Shown one piece after another: positions 8,259-16,700 of a DNA stretch of 32,654 bases. The stretch is from Candidatus Auribacter fodinae. Lineage in GTDB: Bacteria > Auribacterota > Auribacteria > Auribacterales > Auribacteraceae. The stretch is from contig QZJZ01000013.1 of the NCBI GenBank assembly GCA_003599815.1, forward strand, positions 1 through 32,654, given 5' to 3'. The notes beneath the pieces were generated by a model, which was given only the letters and a program-made list of their open reading frames with translations, was not told the DNA's origin and ran no database searches. How positions within the stretch are numbered: the first letter of the stretch is position 1; the number at the start of each line of letters is the position of its first letter. The translations under genes were made by a program, and so were the position numbers.

Positions 8259-9414
8259 ATTTATCCATATATTTAAATGTTTTGTTTTTTATGCGGGCCG
8301 GATACAGAGTTCGGATTATATCGCCGTATTCATCGAACTGTATTTTACCCTGAATGCCTTCAAAATCTTTGATGGACAACAGGGTTTGCTTGAGCTCTGC
8401 GGGATTGTCGTTCTCACGAAGCGCCCTGATCAGAATGGAAGCCGCGTCATAGGCATGGCTTGCCCTGACTCCGGGATATACCCCGAACGTGTCAAAATAG
8501 TCCTGCCGGAACTGCACGAATTTCGGTTCCCTACTGTCGTTTCTGATGGTGTGAAGCAGGACGGTTCCTTCAACCGCTTCGCCGCCGTATTGGATCAGTT
8601 CAGCCGATGCCGCCCAGTCACTGCTCAGTACCTGAATGTTCTTCCCGATTTTTCGTATCTGCTGGCATATGGTTGCCGTATCCATCTCGTTGGTATAGGC
8701 GACAAGGCAGTCCGGCTCTTTACCGGCGAGGTTGTGAATAATTTCGTGAAAAGAAACTGTTGGAGACGATGTGACGGCTAACGTATCCACGATAGTCCCG
8801 CCCTGTTTTTTGAACTCTTCACAGAATACGCGGCTGGCGGTTTCGGTGTAAGCCCTGTTGTTCAGGTCGTATATAACCGCGGCGCGAGTGAGGTGCAGTT
8901 CGTGTGCCGCGAAACAGGCGAGCGCCGCCGCGACGATGCTTACGTCAGGGTAGACCCTGAAAAAATAATCATCTTTATTGTAGAGTTCATTCGTCGCGGA
9001 AGTGGGGCTTATCATCACGGTTTCGTACGTGTTTATCAAAGACAATGACGCTACGGACATGGCGCTGGTCATATGTCCTACGATTGCCGTAACACCTTCA
9101 TCAATCAGCTCCAGAACGACTTTGCGTGCGGTTTCAGGGTCGCCAAGGTCATTCTTAATCAGAAGAGTTATTTTCCGCCCATTGATGCCGCCTCTGGCGT
9201 TGCATTGCTCAACAGCAAGCAGGACTGCGTTTCGTCCCGAATACCCGCGGTCAGTCAGCTTGCCGCTCAGGCACGCCACAAACCCGATTTTTACCGGATC
9301 TTTTTTGCGGCATCCGCAACTGCCTGCCAAACAAAGAAAAACGACAGAGATAATCCCTGCCGCACGCATAACGCTTTTTATGCAAACCGCATAACTGTAA
9401 AGGCCCGCTTTCAT
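8230..9414 (-). CDS. LivK/AmiC-like periplasmic substrate-binding protein, probable lipoprotein
   Basis: This 394-aa protein is a type I periplasmic binding protein of the branched-chain amino-acid (Peripla_BP_6) class. Typical segments are KIGFVACLSG, NARGGINGRKITLLIKND, ETARKVVLELIDEGVTAIVG and VSSPTVSFHEIIHNL-type hinge regions. The N-terminus has a hydrophobic segment ending LAGSCGC (C33/C35), a relaxed lipobox. GGGAAAG lies about eight bases before the ATG at 9414; a shorter start at 9369 would give a more compact signal peptide. No permease or ATPase genes follow. Instead the gene overlaps a histidine kinase and then a response regulator, so it is more likely a sensing partner that presents a ligand to the kinase than a transport component. 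The ligand (an amino acid, amide or similar small polar compound) is inferred from family only. Confidence 0.88.
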   Translation of the reverse strand: MKAGLYSYAVCIKSVMRAAGIISVVFLCLAGSCGCRKKDPVKIGFVACLSGKLTDRGYSGRNAVLLAVEQCNARGGINGRKITLLIKNDLGDPETARKVVLELIDEGVTAIVGHMTSAMSVASLSLINTYETVMISPTSATNELYNKDDYFFRVYPDVSIVAAALACFAAHELHLTRAAVIYDLNNRAYTETASRVFCEEFKKQGGTIVDTLAVTSSPTVSFHEIIHNLAGKEPDCLVAYTNEMDTATICQQIRKIGKNIQVLSSDWAASAELIQYGGEAVEGTVLLHTIRNDSREPKFVQFRQDYFDTFGVYPGVRASHAYDAASILIRALRENDNPAELKQTLLSIKDFEGIQGKIQFDEYGDIIRTLYPARIKNKTFKYMDKYEHGYQPQK

Positions 9415-9737
9415 TTATAGCTTTCCCGATATGTTGATCGTAATACTGCTATATATTTTCACATAGTTTGACTGAAAAGAAAATATATTTTATGCGGATA
9501 TTTGTTGCCTGACCCGTCCGGCTGACTGTCCGTGTATGCAATATTCTGGGGCGGAACCTGATAAAAATTGTTTTAAACCGTGAATAATTTTGCCGGCACT
9601 AATACGCCTTATGCAGGAAGCAGAAGAGGCGATTTGTTGTTAATCATGAGTGGTCTTTCATCAGTTATTAAAGCTATGCTTGACAATATGTTGCGGTTAT
9701 GGTAAATAAGTAGTGCATACTAAACAGACAGGTACAT
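9415..9737. other. Divergent promoter region
   Basis: This 323-bp spacer separates the minus-strand sensory operon from a plus-strand PEP-CTERM gene. It holds a clear plus-strand promoter at 9680-9708. A weak candidate for the sensory operon (TTTTCA, 17-bp spacer, TATATA on the minus strand) lies near 9447-9475. I see no other structure in it. Confidence 0.5.
9680..9708 (+). promoter_or_regulatory. Sigma-70 type promoter of the PEP-CTERM gene at 9738
   Basis: TTGACA (9680-9685), a 17-bp spacer and TAAATA (9703-9708) lie 30 bp before the start codon. The -35 box and spacing are perfect. The predicted transcript would have a short 5' leader of roughly 20-25 bases. Confidence 0.7.
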
Positions 9738-10403
9738 ATGAAAAAATTTATACTTTTCCTTATTATTATAACAGCGGGAACTGCCGCCGTCAGCAGTCCG
9801 CTTTTTGCCGGGCCGCAGTTTTTTGAGGAGCGGGAGGATTTTATTGCCGCGACAGGCGCTGAACCTGCGGGCGAAATTCCGTCGTTCACGAACCGTTCCG
9901 GAACTACGCCTACCCGTCTGGGAACGCTGATGGTTTTCCGCGATACGCCTGAACTGTATCATGGCGGAGACCGGGTTGAGGCGCATCCCGGAAATGAGAT
10001 TAGTTTTGAGGGACGGGAACATTTCCGTATCGCCATTGATTCCGTGGGCAGTCCGGTGTACTCTGTCGGGTTCAGTGTTGTGCCGATTGCCTCTCGCGAT
10101 CCGAAAGAGCATTCGTTCAAGACGTCATTTGATCTTACAGTCATCTATACTGACGGGACGCATGACAGCCTTCGCTACGCGGTGCGTTCCACGGGAACCG
10201 GCTTTGTCGGTATCTGGACGGACATGCCGATCAAGTCCGTAACCGTTTCCGAAGAGATGGACAACCCTGTGAATGAATACTTTTTCGATTTCATGACAGG
10301 AAACGCCTCCGCTTCTTTTTCCGCTGTGCCTGAACCGATGAGCATCATACTTATCGGTATTGGCATACTCGGTGTCCTGCACAAGTTTGTTCTTGAACAA
10401 TGA
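9738..10403 (+). CDS. PEP-CTERM surface protein of unknown function
   Basis: This 221-aa protein has a signal peptide (residues 1-24, MKKFILFLIIITAGT) and a C-terminal PEP-CTERM-like tail, VPEPMSIILIGIGILGVL. The tail ends HKFVLEQ, so it lacks the usual Arg/Lys cluster and may be processed poorly or anchored by the helix alone. The middle is beta-rich (a VYSVGFSVVP strand, DLTVIYTDGTHDSLRY, GFVGIWTDMPIKSVTVSE), the pattern of the beta-sandwich bodies common in PEP-CTERM proteins; I recognise no enzymatic motif. An AGG three to eight bases before the ATG is a weak ribosome site. It has a strong promoter at 9680-9708 and appears to be transcribed alone. Mature protein has no cysteine. Confidence 0.8.
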   Translation: MKKFILFLIIITAGTAAVSSPLFAGPQFFEEREDFIAATGAEPAGEIPSFTNRSGTTPTRLGTLMVFRDTPELYHGGDRVEAHPGNEISFEGREHFRIAIDSVGSPVYSVGFSVVPIASRDPKEHSFKTSFDLTVIYTDGTHDSLRYAVRSTGTGFVGIWTDMPIKSVTVSEEMDNPVNEYFFDFMTGNASASFSAVPEPMSIILIGIGILGVLHKFVLEQ

Positions 10404-10521
10404 TCTTCAGTTTGCCGGAAATTTTTTGCTGATTATCAGCTGAGAAATTGAAACTTGTTTTACAGATTCTTATCCAACTACTGAATAGACCCATTCAATT
10501 TTTGAGATAAGGAGGCAACTC

Positions 10522-10905
10522 ATGGCAAAGAGCGTATTTGATGAGGTGTATGGTGACGCAACCATCAGCGATGATGACGTGCGCATGATAACCTACGAGC
10601 AGTTCATGTGTATACGCGACTGCGGGGAGGATTACAAGCTTCTTGATGTCTTGTCCGAAGAAAGTTACGGACAGGGGCATATCAAAGACTCCATTTCGTT
10701 TCCGGTGAGCGATATCAATGGTGAGACAGCCAAACAGAAACTGAACAAAGACGATAATATTATTGTGTATTGCGCCAGCCAGTATTGTTCCGCGAGTACC
10801 CGTGCCGCAAAAAAGCTTTCTGAACTGGGGTATAAAGTCCTTGATTTCAAGGGAGGGCTTGAAGAGTTTCAGATGAGGGGCAACCGCCTGCTTATACTGT
10901 TTTAA
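10522..10905 (+). CDS. Rhodanese-like domain protein
   Basis: This 127-aa cytoplasmic single-domain rhodanese has the CH2A-type start YKLLDVLSEESYGQGHIKDS, with the GHI turn, and an active-site loop VYCASQYCSAST in which C84 is the likely persulfide-forming cysteine. The position where many rhodaneses keep an arginine (five residues after the cysteine) is a second cysteine, C89, which could form a disulfide with C84. The C-terminus has the family's GYKVLDFKGGLEEFQ. It should move sulfane sulfur to or from small thiols or cyanide; the physiological acceptor is unknown. AAGGAGG lies seven bases before the ATG. A possible promoter (TTGAAA, 17-bp spacer, TATCCA) lies just upstream. The gene stands alone and ends at a hairpin. 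Confidence 0.9.
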   Translation: MAKSVFDEVYGDATISDDDVRMITYEQFMCIRDCGEDYKLLDVLSEESYGQGHIKDSISFPVSDINGETAKQKLNKDDNIIVYCASQYCSASTRAAKKLSELGYKVLDFKGGLEEFQMRGNRLLILF

Positions 10906-10964
10906 CTACTTATGTTCCGTGTGAAAATGTGTTCTGCAGGGAATTGTTATCGGTCAATAAATAT

Positions 10965-11011
10965 ACTGAAAAGAGATTAAAGGTTAACTCCCTTTGAGCG
11001 CTCTTTTCAGT
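10965..11011. terminator. Long inverted repeat between convergent genes
   Basis: ACTGAAAAGAG (10965-10975) and CTCTTTTCAGT (11001-11011) form a perfect 11-bp stem, and an inner AAAGG/CCTTT pairs within the loop. It sits between the rhodanese gene and the small minus-strand gene that converge here, so a bidirectional terminator is the natural reading, although no separate T-run follows. Confidence 0.55.
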
Positions 11012-11027
11012 CGGAAGAACCGGAAAT

Positions 11028-11258
11028 TCAATACGTAAATAAATCAGATGCAGTGTATGCGGCGGATGACGCCGTGTTGAGAGCGCGCACTATTTTTGCC
11101 TGCACGTTCGGCGTCAGGAGTCGTCCTTTCATGGCGCGGGAAACCATTTTGTGCGTGATCTGTTCCGTGGACGAAGCGACAATATCGTGCGGGCTCAGGT
11201 GGTGTTCCGACATGATTCGCGCTATGGGCTGTTCGCCGAGGTTGCGGTCTATATCCAT
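11028..11258 (-). CDS. Small conserved HTH-like protein
   Basis: This 76-aa protein has no signal peptide or membrane segment. It is helix-rich, with a central block (TEQITHKMVSRAMKGRLLTP, then NVQAKIVRAL) that reads like a short helix-turn-helix of the lambda-repressor/Cro type with a basic recognition stretch. I believe similar small proteins occur in PVC-group genomes, but I cannot name the family. AAGGAG nine bases upstream of the ATG supports the start. A DNA-binding role is a guess from the helix pattern. It is transcribed alone, away from the repeat copy R3, and ends convergently with the rhodanese gene at a hairpin. Confidence 0.75.
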   Translation of the reverse strand: MDIDRNLGEQPIARIMSEHHLSPHDIVASSTEQITHKMVSRAMKGRLLTPNVQAKIVRALNTASSAAYTASDLFTY

Positions 11259-11297
11259 TCTTATAATCTCCTTTTGTCCGTTGATAAATATGGGCGT

Positions 11298-11458
11298 ACA
11301 AAAAAGTCTCTCAGCTTTTTTTTTCAGATGTCATCACGAGGAGCGTCAGCGACGTGGTGATCTCATCGTGTAACATAATACAAAGGAGGCGATTACCACA
11401 CCCTCTGCGTTCCTTTCGCAAAGAGATTGTTTAGTGTTTTTTTTTCAATGCTCCCAAT
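11298..11458 (+). repeat. MITE-like dispersed repeat, copy R3
   Basis: The core from 11329 reads GATGTCATCACGAGGAGCGT, then CAGCGACGTGGTGATCTCAT. The second hairpin half is longer and partly degenerate in this copy (CCCTCTGCGTTCCTTTCGCA). The right end (TTTTTTTTTCAATGCTCCCA) matches the terminal repeat consensus. Confidence 0.7.
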
Positions 11459-11563
11459 ATATAAAAACAGTATACATTTTTTTATCCCGCCCGGATATAA
11501 CAATACCCGGTTTCCCGCTTTTTTATTTCCTGAATTCGATTCAAAAAAAGTTAAAAAACGGTT

Positions 11564-11591
11564 TTGCTTTTATGCCGGATTGCGGTAAACT
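11564..11591 (+). promoter_or_regulatory. Candidate thyX promoter
   Basis: TTGCTT (11564-11569), a 16-bp spacer and TAAACT (11586-11591) lie about 34 bp before the GTG start of thyX. Both boxes have two mismatches or fewer to consensus. Confidence 0.4.
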
Positions 11592-11624
11592 CATGATTCA
11601 ACAGAAAAAGAGGGAGTCGTGCCG

Positions 11625-12971
11625 GTGAATACACGTCGTATATATACTTTGAACGGGTTGCCGCCTGAAGTGGTCGCTGTGGCGTTCGCTAAATGCTCAC
11701 GGTCGCCGGAACCGTTCGATGAAATAGCCAATGAACTGAACGAAGACCAGAGCAGGCAGTTTCATGAAAAATGGGTTGTCGGCTACGGGCACAGCTCTGT
11801 TGCCGAACATGCCGTGCTGAGTATTGCTCTGGAAAACGTGTCGATTCTGGCAACCAAGGTGATAGAGGATAACCGGCTGGCGTCATACACGGAAAAGTCG
11901 TCGCGTTACCAGCCGTTTGACAAGTCGCGCTATTACCGTCCCGAACTTGACGCTGACATGCTGAAGCTCTATACGGAAACCGTTGACTATATGCTTGATA
12001 CATACACAAACCTGATACCGCGTATGACCGCGTTCATTGAAGACAAGTACCCGGACGCGTCGAAAATATCGGTCAGGAACAAGGTGTTCGACAATCTGCG
12101 CAACATGCTTCCGGTATCATGCCTGACCAATCTGGGTATGACCGTCAACGCGCGCAGTCTTGCATACGCTATCGTTAAACTGCTGACTCATCCGCTGAAA
12201 GAGATGAACGAAATCGGCAGGGAACTGAAGGAAGCCGCGCTGAAAGTGACTCCTACACTGGTTAAATATACTGATTATAATACTTACCTCGCCGATACTT
12301 CGGAACACCTGTCCGCGCTGTGCAGGAACATGCTTGACCGCACCCCCGAGCCGACACGCTCCGTTATGCTGGTTGAGCATGATGAGAATGCCGTGGACAA
12401 AATTGTCCGCGCCTTGTTATACAGGTTCTCCCGTATACCGTATACGCAGGTTCAGAACAAAGTGCGCGCCATGAGCGACGCGGAGAAACACGATATCATC
12501 AGGCAGGCATTGGACAGGCGCGGCGATTACGATTCTCCTCTGCGCGAATTTGAGAATACCTCGTATACCTTTGACATACTTGTCGATTACGGCGCATTCA
12601 GGGATATACAGCGCCACCGCATGATGACTCAGGCGCATCAGGATTTTACCGCCCAGTACGGGTTTACCATACCTGACGAAGTGCTTGAAGCCAAGCTGGA
12701 TGAACCGTACCGCGAGTGCCTTCACCGGTCAGGCAAAGCGTATCATGTCATAGCCGGTCGATTCCCGACTGAAGCTCAGTATGTGCTCGCTATGGCGTTT
12801 CGGCGGCGGGTGCTGTTTACGATGAATTACCGTGAGCTGTTTCATTTTGTTAAGCTTCGCAGTTCGGAGCACGGTCACGCGGCATACCGTAAAATTGCCC
12901 AGTTGATGTACAGCGAAGTGGAACGGGTACAACCGTTTCTTGCGTCGTTTATACCGGTGAATATGTCTTAG
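11625..12971 (+). CDS. thyX: Flavin-dependent thymidylate synthase, long tandem-duplicated form
   Basis: ThyX methylates dUMP to dTMP using methylenetetrahydrofolate and reduced FAD. The best start is GTG at 11625, eight bases after AGGGAG; GTG at 11619 is only two bases from it. The 448-aa product is about twice a normal ThyX and consists of two ThyX-like halves. The N-terminal half keeps GHSSVAEH (55-62) and SSRY (92-95, the dUMP-side Ser and Arg) but its RHR triplet has become DNR (82-84). The C-terminal half keeps RHR (330-332) but has lost the Ser and the RY. So one composite site per chain is likely, with parts from both halves. Similar long ThyX proteins are known from Chlamydia. It converges with the azoreductase gene, the stops overlapping by three bases. 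Confidence 0.9.
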   Translation: MNTRRIYTLNGLPPEVVAVAFAKCSRSPEPFDEIANELNEDQSRQFHEKWVVGYGHSSVAEHAVLSIALENVSILATKVIEDNRLASYTEKSSRYQPFDKSRYYRPELDADMLKLYTETVDYMLDTYTNLIPRMTAFIEDKYPDASKISVRNKVFDNLRNMLPVSCLTNLGMTVNARSLAYAIVKLLTHPLKEMNEIGRELKEAALKVTPTLVKYTDYNTYLADTSEHLSALCRNMLDRTPEPTRSVMLVEHDENAVDKIVRALLYRFSRIPYTQVQNKVRAMSDAEKHDIIRQALDRRGDYDSPLREFENTSYTFDILVDYGAFRDIQRHRMMTQAHQDFTAQYGFTIPDEVLEAKLDEPYRECLHRSGKAYHVIAGRFPTEAQYVLAMAFRRRVLFTMNYRELFHFVKLRSSEHGHAAYRKIAQLMYSEVERVQPFLASFIPVNMS

Positions 12972-13594
12972 AAATGAGCCGCCAGCGCTCGTGCCTGTTC
13001 CTGCGCGTCATGTATGCGCTGGTTCCTGATGTCCGGCCCCATGGCGTCCATCGGCTGAACGTTGACAAATGATATATCCCGTATGCCGACAAATCCGAAT
13101 ACCGTTTTCAGGTATGGTTCAATGGTATCCATTGATTTCATCGGTTCGCCGGAGTAGTCTCCGCCCCTGCTGGATATGACTACCATCCTCCTGTCTTTCG
13201 CCAGCCCCTCGACACCCGAACTCGTGTATTGAAAAAGGTAACGGGGCTGTACTATGATGTCTATGTACTGTTTTAGTTTGTAGGGGATACCGAAATTCCA
13301 CATCGGTGTGCTGATAAGATAGGCATTGGCGGAGAGGAACCTGTCGATATGACAGGTAACCTGATCCCAGTACGGCTGTAATTCGGGGGTAATGTTTTTG
13401 CCGCTCATAAGCGTGTACTTGCCGTTTAGGTGGTTAATACCCAGTTCAGGTAACTTTTCTGTGAAGAGATTAAGTTCATCGAATGCCCAGTGCCCATTGT
13501 TCCATCGGACAGCTTCAATAAACGCGGACGACACTTTTAAGGTACGAGATTCTTCTCCACGCGGCGTGGCAATGATGTGGAGCAGTTTTTTCAT
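12968..13594 (-). CDS. FMN-dependent NADH-azoreductase / NAD(P)H-quinone oxidoreductase family flavoprotein
   Basis: This 208-aa flavodoxin-fold protein matches the AzoR/NQO2 (Flavodoxin_2) family: MKKLLHIIATPRGEESRTLK forms strand 1 and the phosphate loop, STPMWNFGIPYKLKQYID is the classic FMN-binding block, and VVISSRGGDYSGEP with TVFGFVGIRDISFVNVQP closes the fold. It should reduce quinones or azo compounds with NAD(P)H in the cytoplasm, protecting against redox stress. Two in-frame starts each have a good ribosome site: ATG at 13594 (AAGGAG eight bases upstream; homologues begin here) and ATG at 13615 (AAAGGAGG seven bases upstream, adding MPKGDST). I chose 13594 by family alignment. Confidence 0.85.
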   Translation of the reverse strand: MKKLLHIIATPRGEESRTLKVSSAFIEAVRWNNGHWAFDELNLFTEKLPELGINHLNGKYTLMSGKNITPELQPYWDQVTCHIDRFLSANAYLISTPMWNFGIPYKLKQYIDIIVQPRYLFQYTSSGVEGLAKDRRMVVISSRGGDYSGEPMKSMDTIEPYLKTVFGFVGIRDISFVNVQPMDAMGPDIRNQRIHDAQEQARALAAHF

Positions 13595-13712
13595 GGTTGA
13601 ATCTCCTTTTGGCATGTATCTTCCTCCTTTTTTGCATATTCGCTGATACAAAAAAAGAGTCTTCATATTAATGATAGTTCAAAAAAAGGTTTGGCGCACT
13701 GCTTTTGAATCA

Positions 13713-16700
13713 TTATTCCAGCGGCAGATGGATATAAAACGTAGTTCCTTTTTTCATTTTAGTATCGAATGTCAGTTTGCCGTTATGTTTCTGAACGATA
13801 GCAGAGTATGCCAGAGCCAGCCCTTGCCCGGTTCCTTTGCCGACCCCTTTGGTGGTGAAGAACTGGTCAAAGATTTTGCCGTGTATTTCAGTGGGTATCC
13901 CCATGCCTGTATCAGTTACGGAGATAACGACATAATTATTCTGCTTGTACGTTTTGACCGTAATAAGCCCTTTTTTGCACAGTCCGGAATCGACAGCGTC
14001 TTTTATGGCATGTGAGGCGTTGATCAGCAGGTTAAGCACCACCTGCTTTATGTCGGCGATTACGCAGTTGACGCAGGGGATTGATGTGTCGAGCTCTTTC
14101 TTTATGTCCGCTACATATTTCCATTCGTTGCGCGAGATGGTTATAGTGCTTTCAACAGCGCGATTGATGTCTTCCTGCGCTTTTTCGTTATTGCCCATAT
14201 GCGAGAAATCTTTCATGGCTGAGACGATCTGGCTGACGCGGTTGACTCCTTCCAGAGTCTGTTCTATGGCAAGGGGTATTTCCTGTTCTAGGAATTGTAA
14301 ATCGATATCGGTTTCTATCTGCCGTACGTTTTCCGCCGTTTCACAGGGGGTGCTGAGCTTTTCTATTTCCGTGAGTACCTCATGATATGCTCCAATCAGT
14401 TCGATAAGCGCGTTTATGCTGTCGCTGACAAAGCGGGTATTATCGCCGATGAACTGTATGGGGGTATTGATTTCATGCGCGATGCCTGCGGCGAGAGTAC
14501 CGATGGATTCCAGTTTTTGTGCCTGCGACATATCTCTGGCAAGTTTAAGGCGTTGTTCCTCAATGCGTTTTAGTTCGGTTATATCCGTATAAATGCCGAT
14601 TACTCCAGCCACTTCGTTAAGATGATTGAAGAATGGCACTTTGCTGTTCAGGATAGTCATTTCCTTGCCGTCGGGGTGAATAATTGTTTCCTCAATATTC
14701 AGGAGCGGCTGGGCGGATTCGATAACCTGCTCATCCGATGTGCGGTACCATTCCGCCTGTTCCTGTGTCCATGGCAGGTCGGCATCGGTTTTGCCAACGA
14801 TATCCTCGGGTGTATCCAGCCCGACGATTTTGGCGAAGGTGGCATTGCATCCCATAAAGACACGTTTTTTGTCTTTCCAGTAAATATAGCTGGGGATGTT
14901 AGATATGATATTTTTAAGGAGTGTTGCCTGTTCATCGAGCGATTTTTTAAGCTGGTGCTTGAGTGTCTCGTCCGAGCCGTAGATATTGATGTAATCCGTG
15001 CCGTGTATGGGAACGATCAGGAACGAGTAGAATCGTTTGAGGCATTCTTCTTCCATCATCATTTTGGCGTTATAGCGCATGGCGTTCTGCACGACCTTGA
15101 TCCATTCGGAAGGTATTGATTTTCCGATATCCGTTTTCCATTTGTTGAGGACAAGTTTGCCGGGATTGTTTGCGTAGAGGATGATGCCTGTACGGTCAAC
15201 CCTGATGACCGGAGCTGGGTCTTCCTCAGGGAATTTGGCTATGCTGATCGTTTTTTCCTCAGCGGCTTTACGTTCGGTAATATCGGTGATAATTCCCACC
15301 ACGCCGCCGATTTTCTCGGTACCGATCGGATATGTTGACAGAGTGAAAATGACGTCATGCGTGGTTTTGTCCCCGTACATGAACCGTGATTCAAACGTTT
15401 TTTTCCCGCCTTGAGCAATGATTGTTTTAAATTCCGCGGTGTAAGTTCTGGCGACAGGCTGGGTGGTAATGCTTAGAATATCTTTGCCCGTAATCAGGTC
15501 TGCCGGGCGTCCGACCATTTTTTCAAACGCTTCGTTACAGCCGGTAAAAATACCGTCAGGGTTCTGGTAAAATACTGGTAACGGGATGGCGTTCATCATC
15601 AGTTTCATAAACGTAAGATGATCCTGCAGGCGCTGTTCCATTGCTTTGAATTGCCGGATATCCAGAAAACTGATCAGAATCAGGTGTTTGCCAAGCACGT
15701 TCATACTCCTGACAGTTTTTACCACCGGAATAGAGTTCTGGTGCGAATCAAACACGGTGCTTTCCTCGTTTGAGCATTCCACGATGGTTCTTGTTTTGCG
15801 CTCTACCGGCGGGAAGAGAGGGTCAGGACACAGTTCATCAACCATATCTTGTTTTTTTACAGCGAGTATGCGTTCCGCCTCGGGGTTGATGTCCACGATA
15901 GTGCGCTTGTCGCGGTCGACGATAATCACTCCTGCGAGTACTGTATTGAGAATGGTGCGGAACCGTTCCTCGTCTTCGCGCAGGATAAGTTCATTCTGCT
16001 TGCGTTCAGTTATGTCGCGGGCGATAAGCATAATGGTTCTCAGGTTATTTGAATCGTCAAGTACAGGATAACAGGATATTTCCAGATGCTTATCCAATCC
16101 CGCCGCGTACATTTCCGTAGACTCCGGTTGTCCGGTAAGTTTAACTTTTTCCGCAACGGACATGGTGCCGTTACTGTTGATTGAACTGAGGGCGCATCGT
16201 TGACCTATGAGATCGTTGATCTCCTTGCCGAATAGCTTGGCGAGAGCGGTATTGCATTTGAGCACAGTCAGATCCGGGCGCAGGAGCGCCGCCATATCCT
16301 GAATTGACTCAAAAATGATATCCCATTCGTTCAGTAATGAGCAGAGCTGTTCCTCAACTCCCGTACGCAGTTCAATTTCCTTTTCCAGTTCTTTGTTGCG
16401 CTGTTCGAGTTCGCGGGTCTGCTGAGCGACCATATTTTCCAGATTATCTTTGTAGGTGCGCAGTTCCACTTCAATTTTAAGACGGCGCTTGATATTCAGG
16501 AGAACTATTATCAGTCCAAAGAGCAGGCTGATGAACAGGAGGTTTGAAAGCACGAGAATCATTTTCTGATTGGACGTTATCAGCAGTTTGTGAGGATCTT
16601 CATGCATGCTGATCAGACCCCAGTTGGTTATGCCCAATGAGGTATAGTCTATGAACCATGAGTCATTCCCGACTCTGACTTTGTCCTGCATCATATTGAA

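Larger units (their letters stand above)
11259..11624. other. Spacer with repeat copy and thyX promoter
   Basis: This spacer separates the divergently transcribed small HTH-like gene and thyX. About 11298-11458 is repeat copy R3. The remaining part to 11624 is AT-rich and contains a promoter candidate at 11564-11591. A 64-codon frame starting at 11434 inside it lacks a ribosome site and coding character and was not called. Confidence 0.55.

Noticed and set aside
8125-8781. 218-codon plus-strand frame over the kinase/binding-protein junction
   Set aside because: It lies antisense to two well-supported genes, with no ribosome site and no family resemblance.
9168-9414. Transport operon around the LivK-like protein
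   Set aside because: No permease or ABC ATPase gene lies on either side; the overlapping genes are a kinase and a regulator.
11434-11628. 64-codon frame upstream of thyX
   Set aside because: It begins inside repeat R3, has no ribosome site and consists of AT-rich, Phe/Lys-rich codons typical of non-coding DNA.
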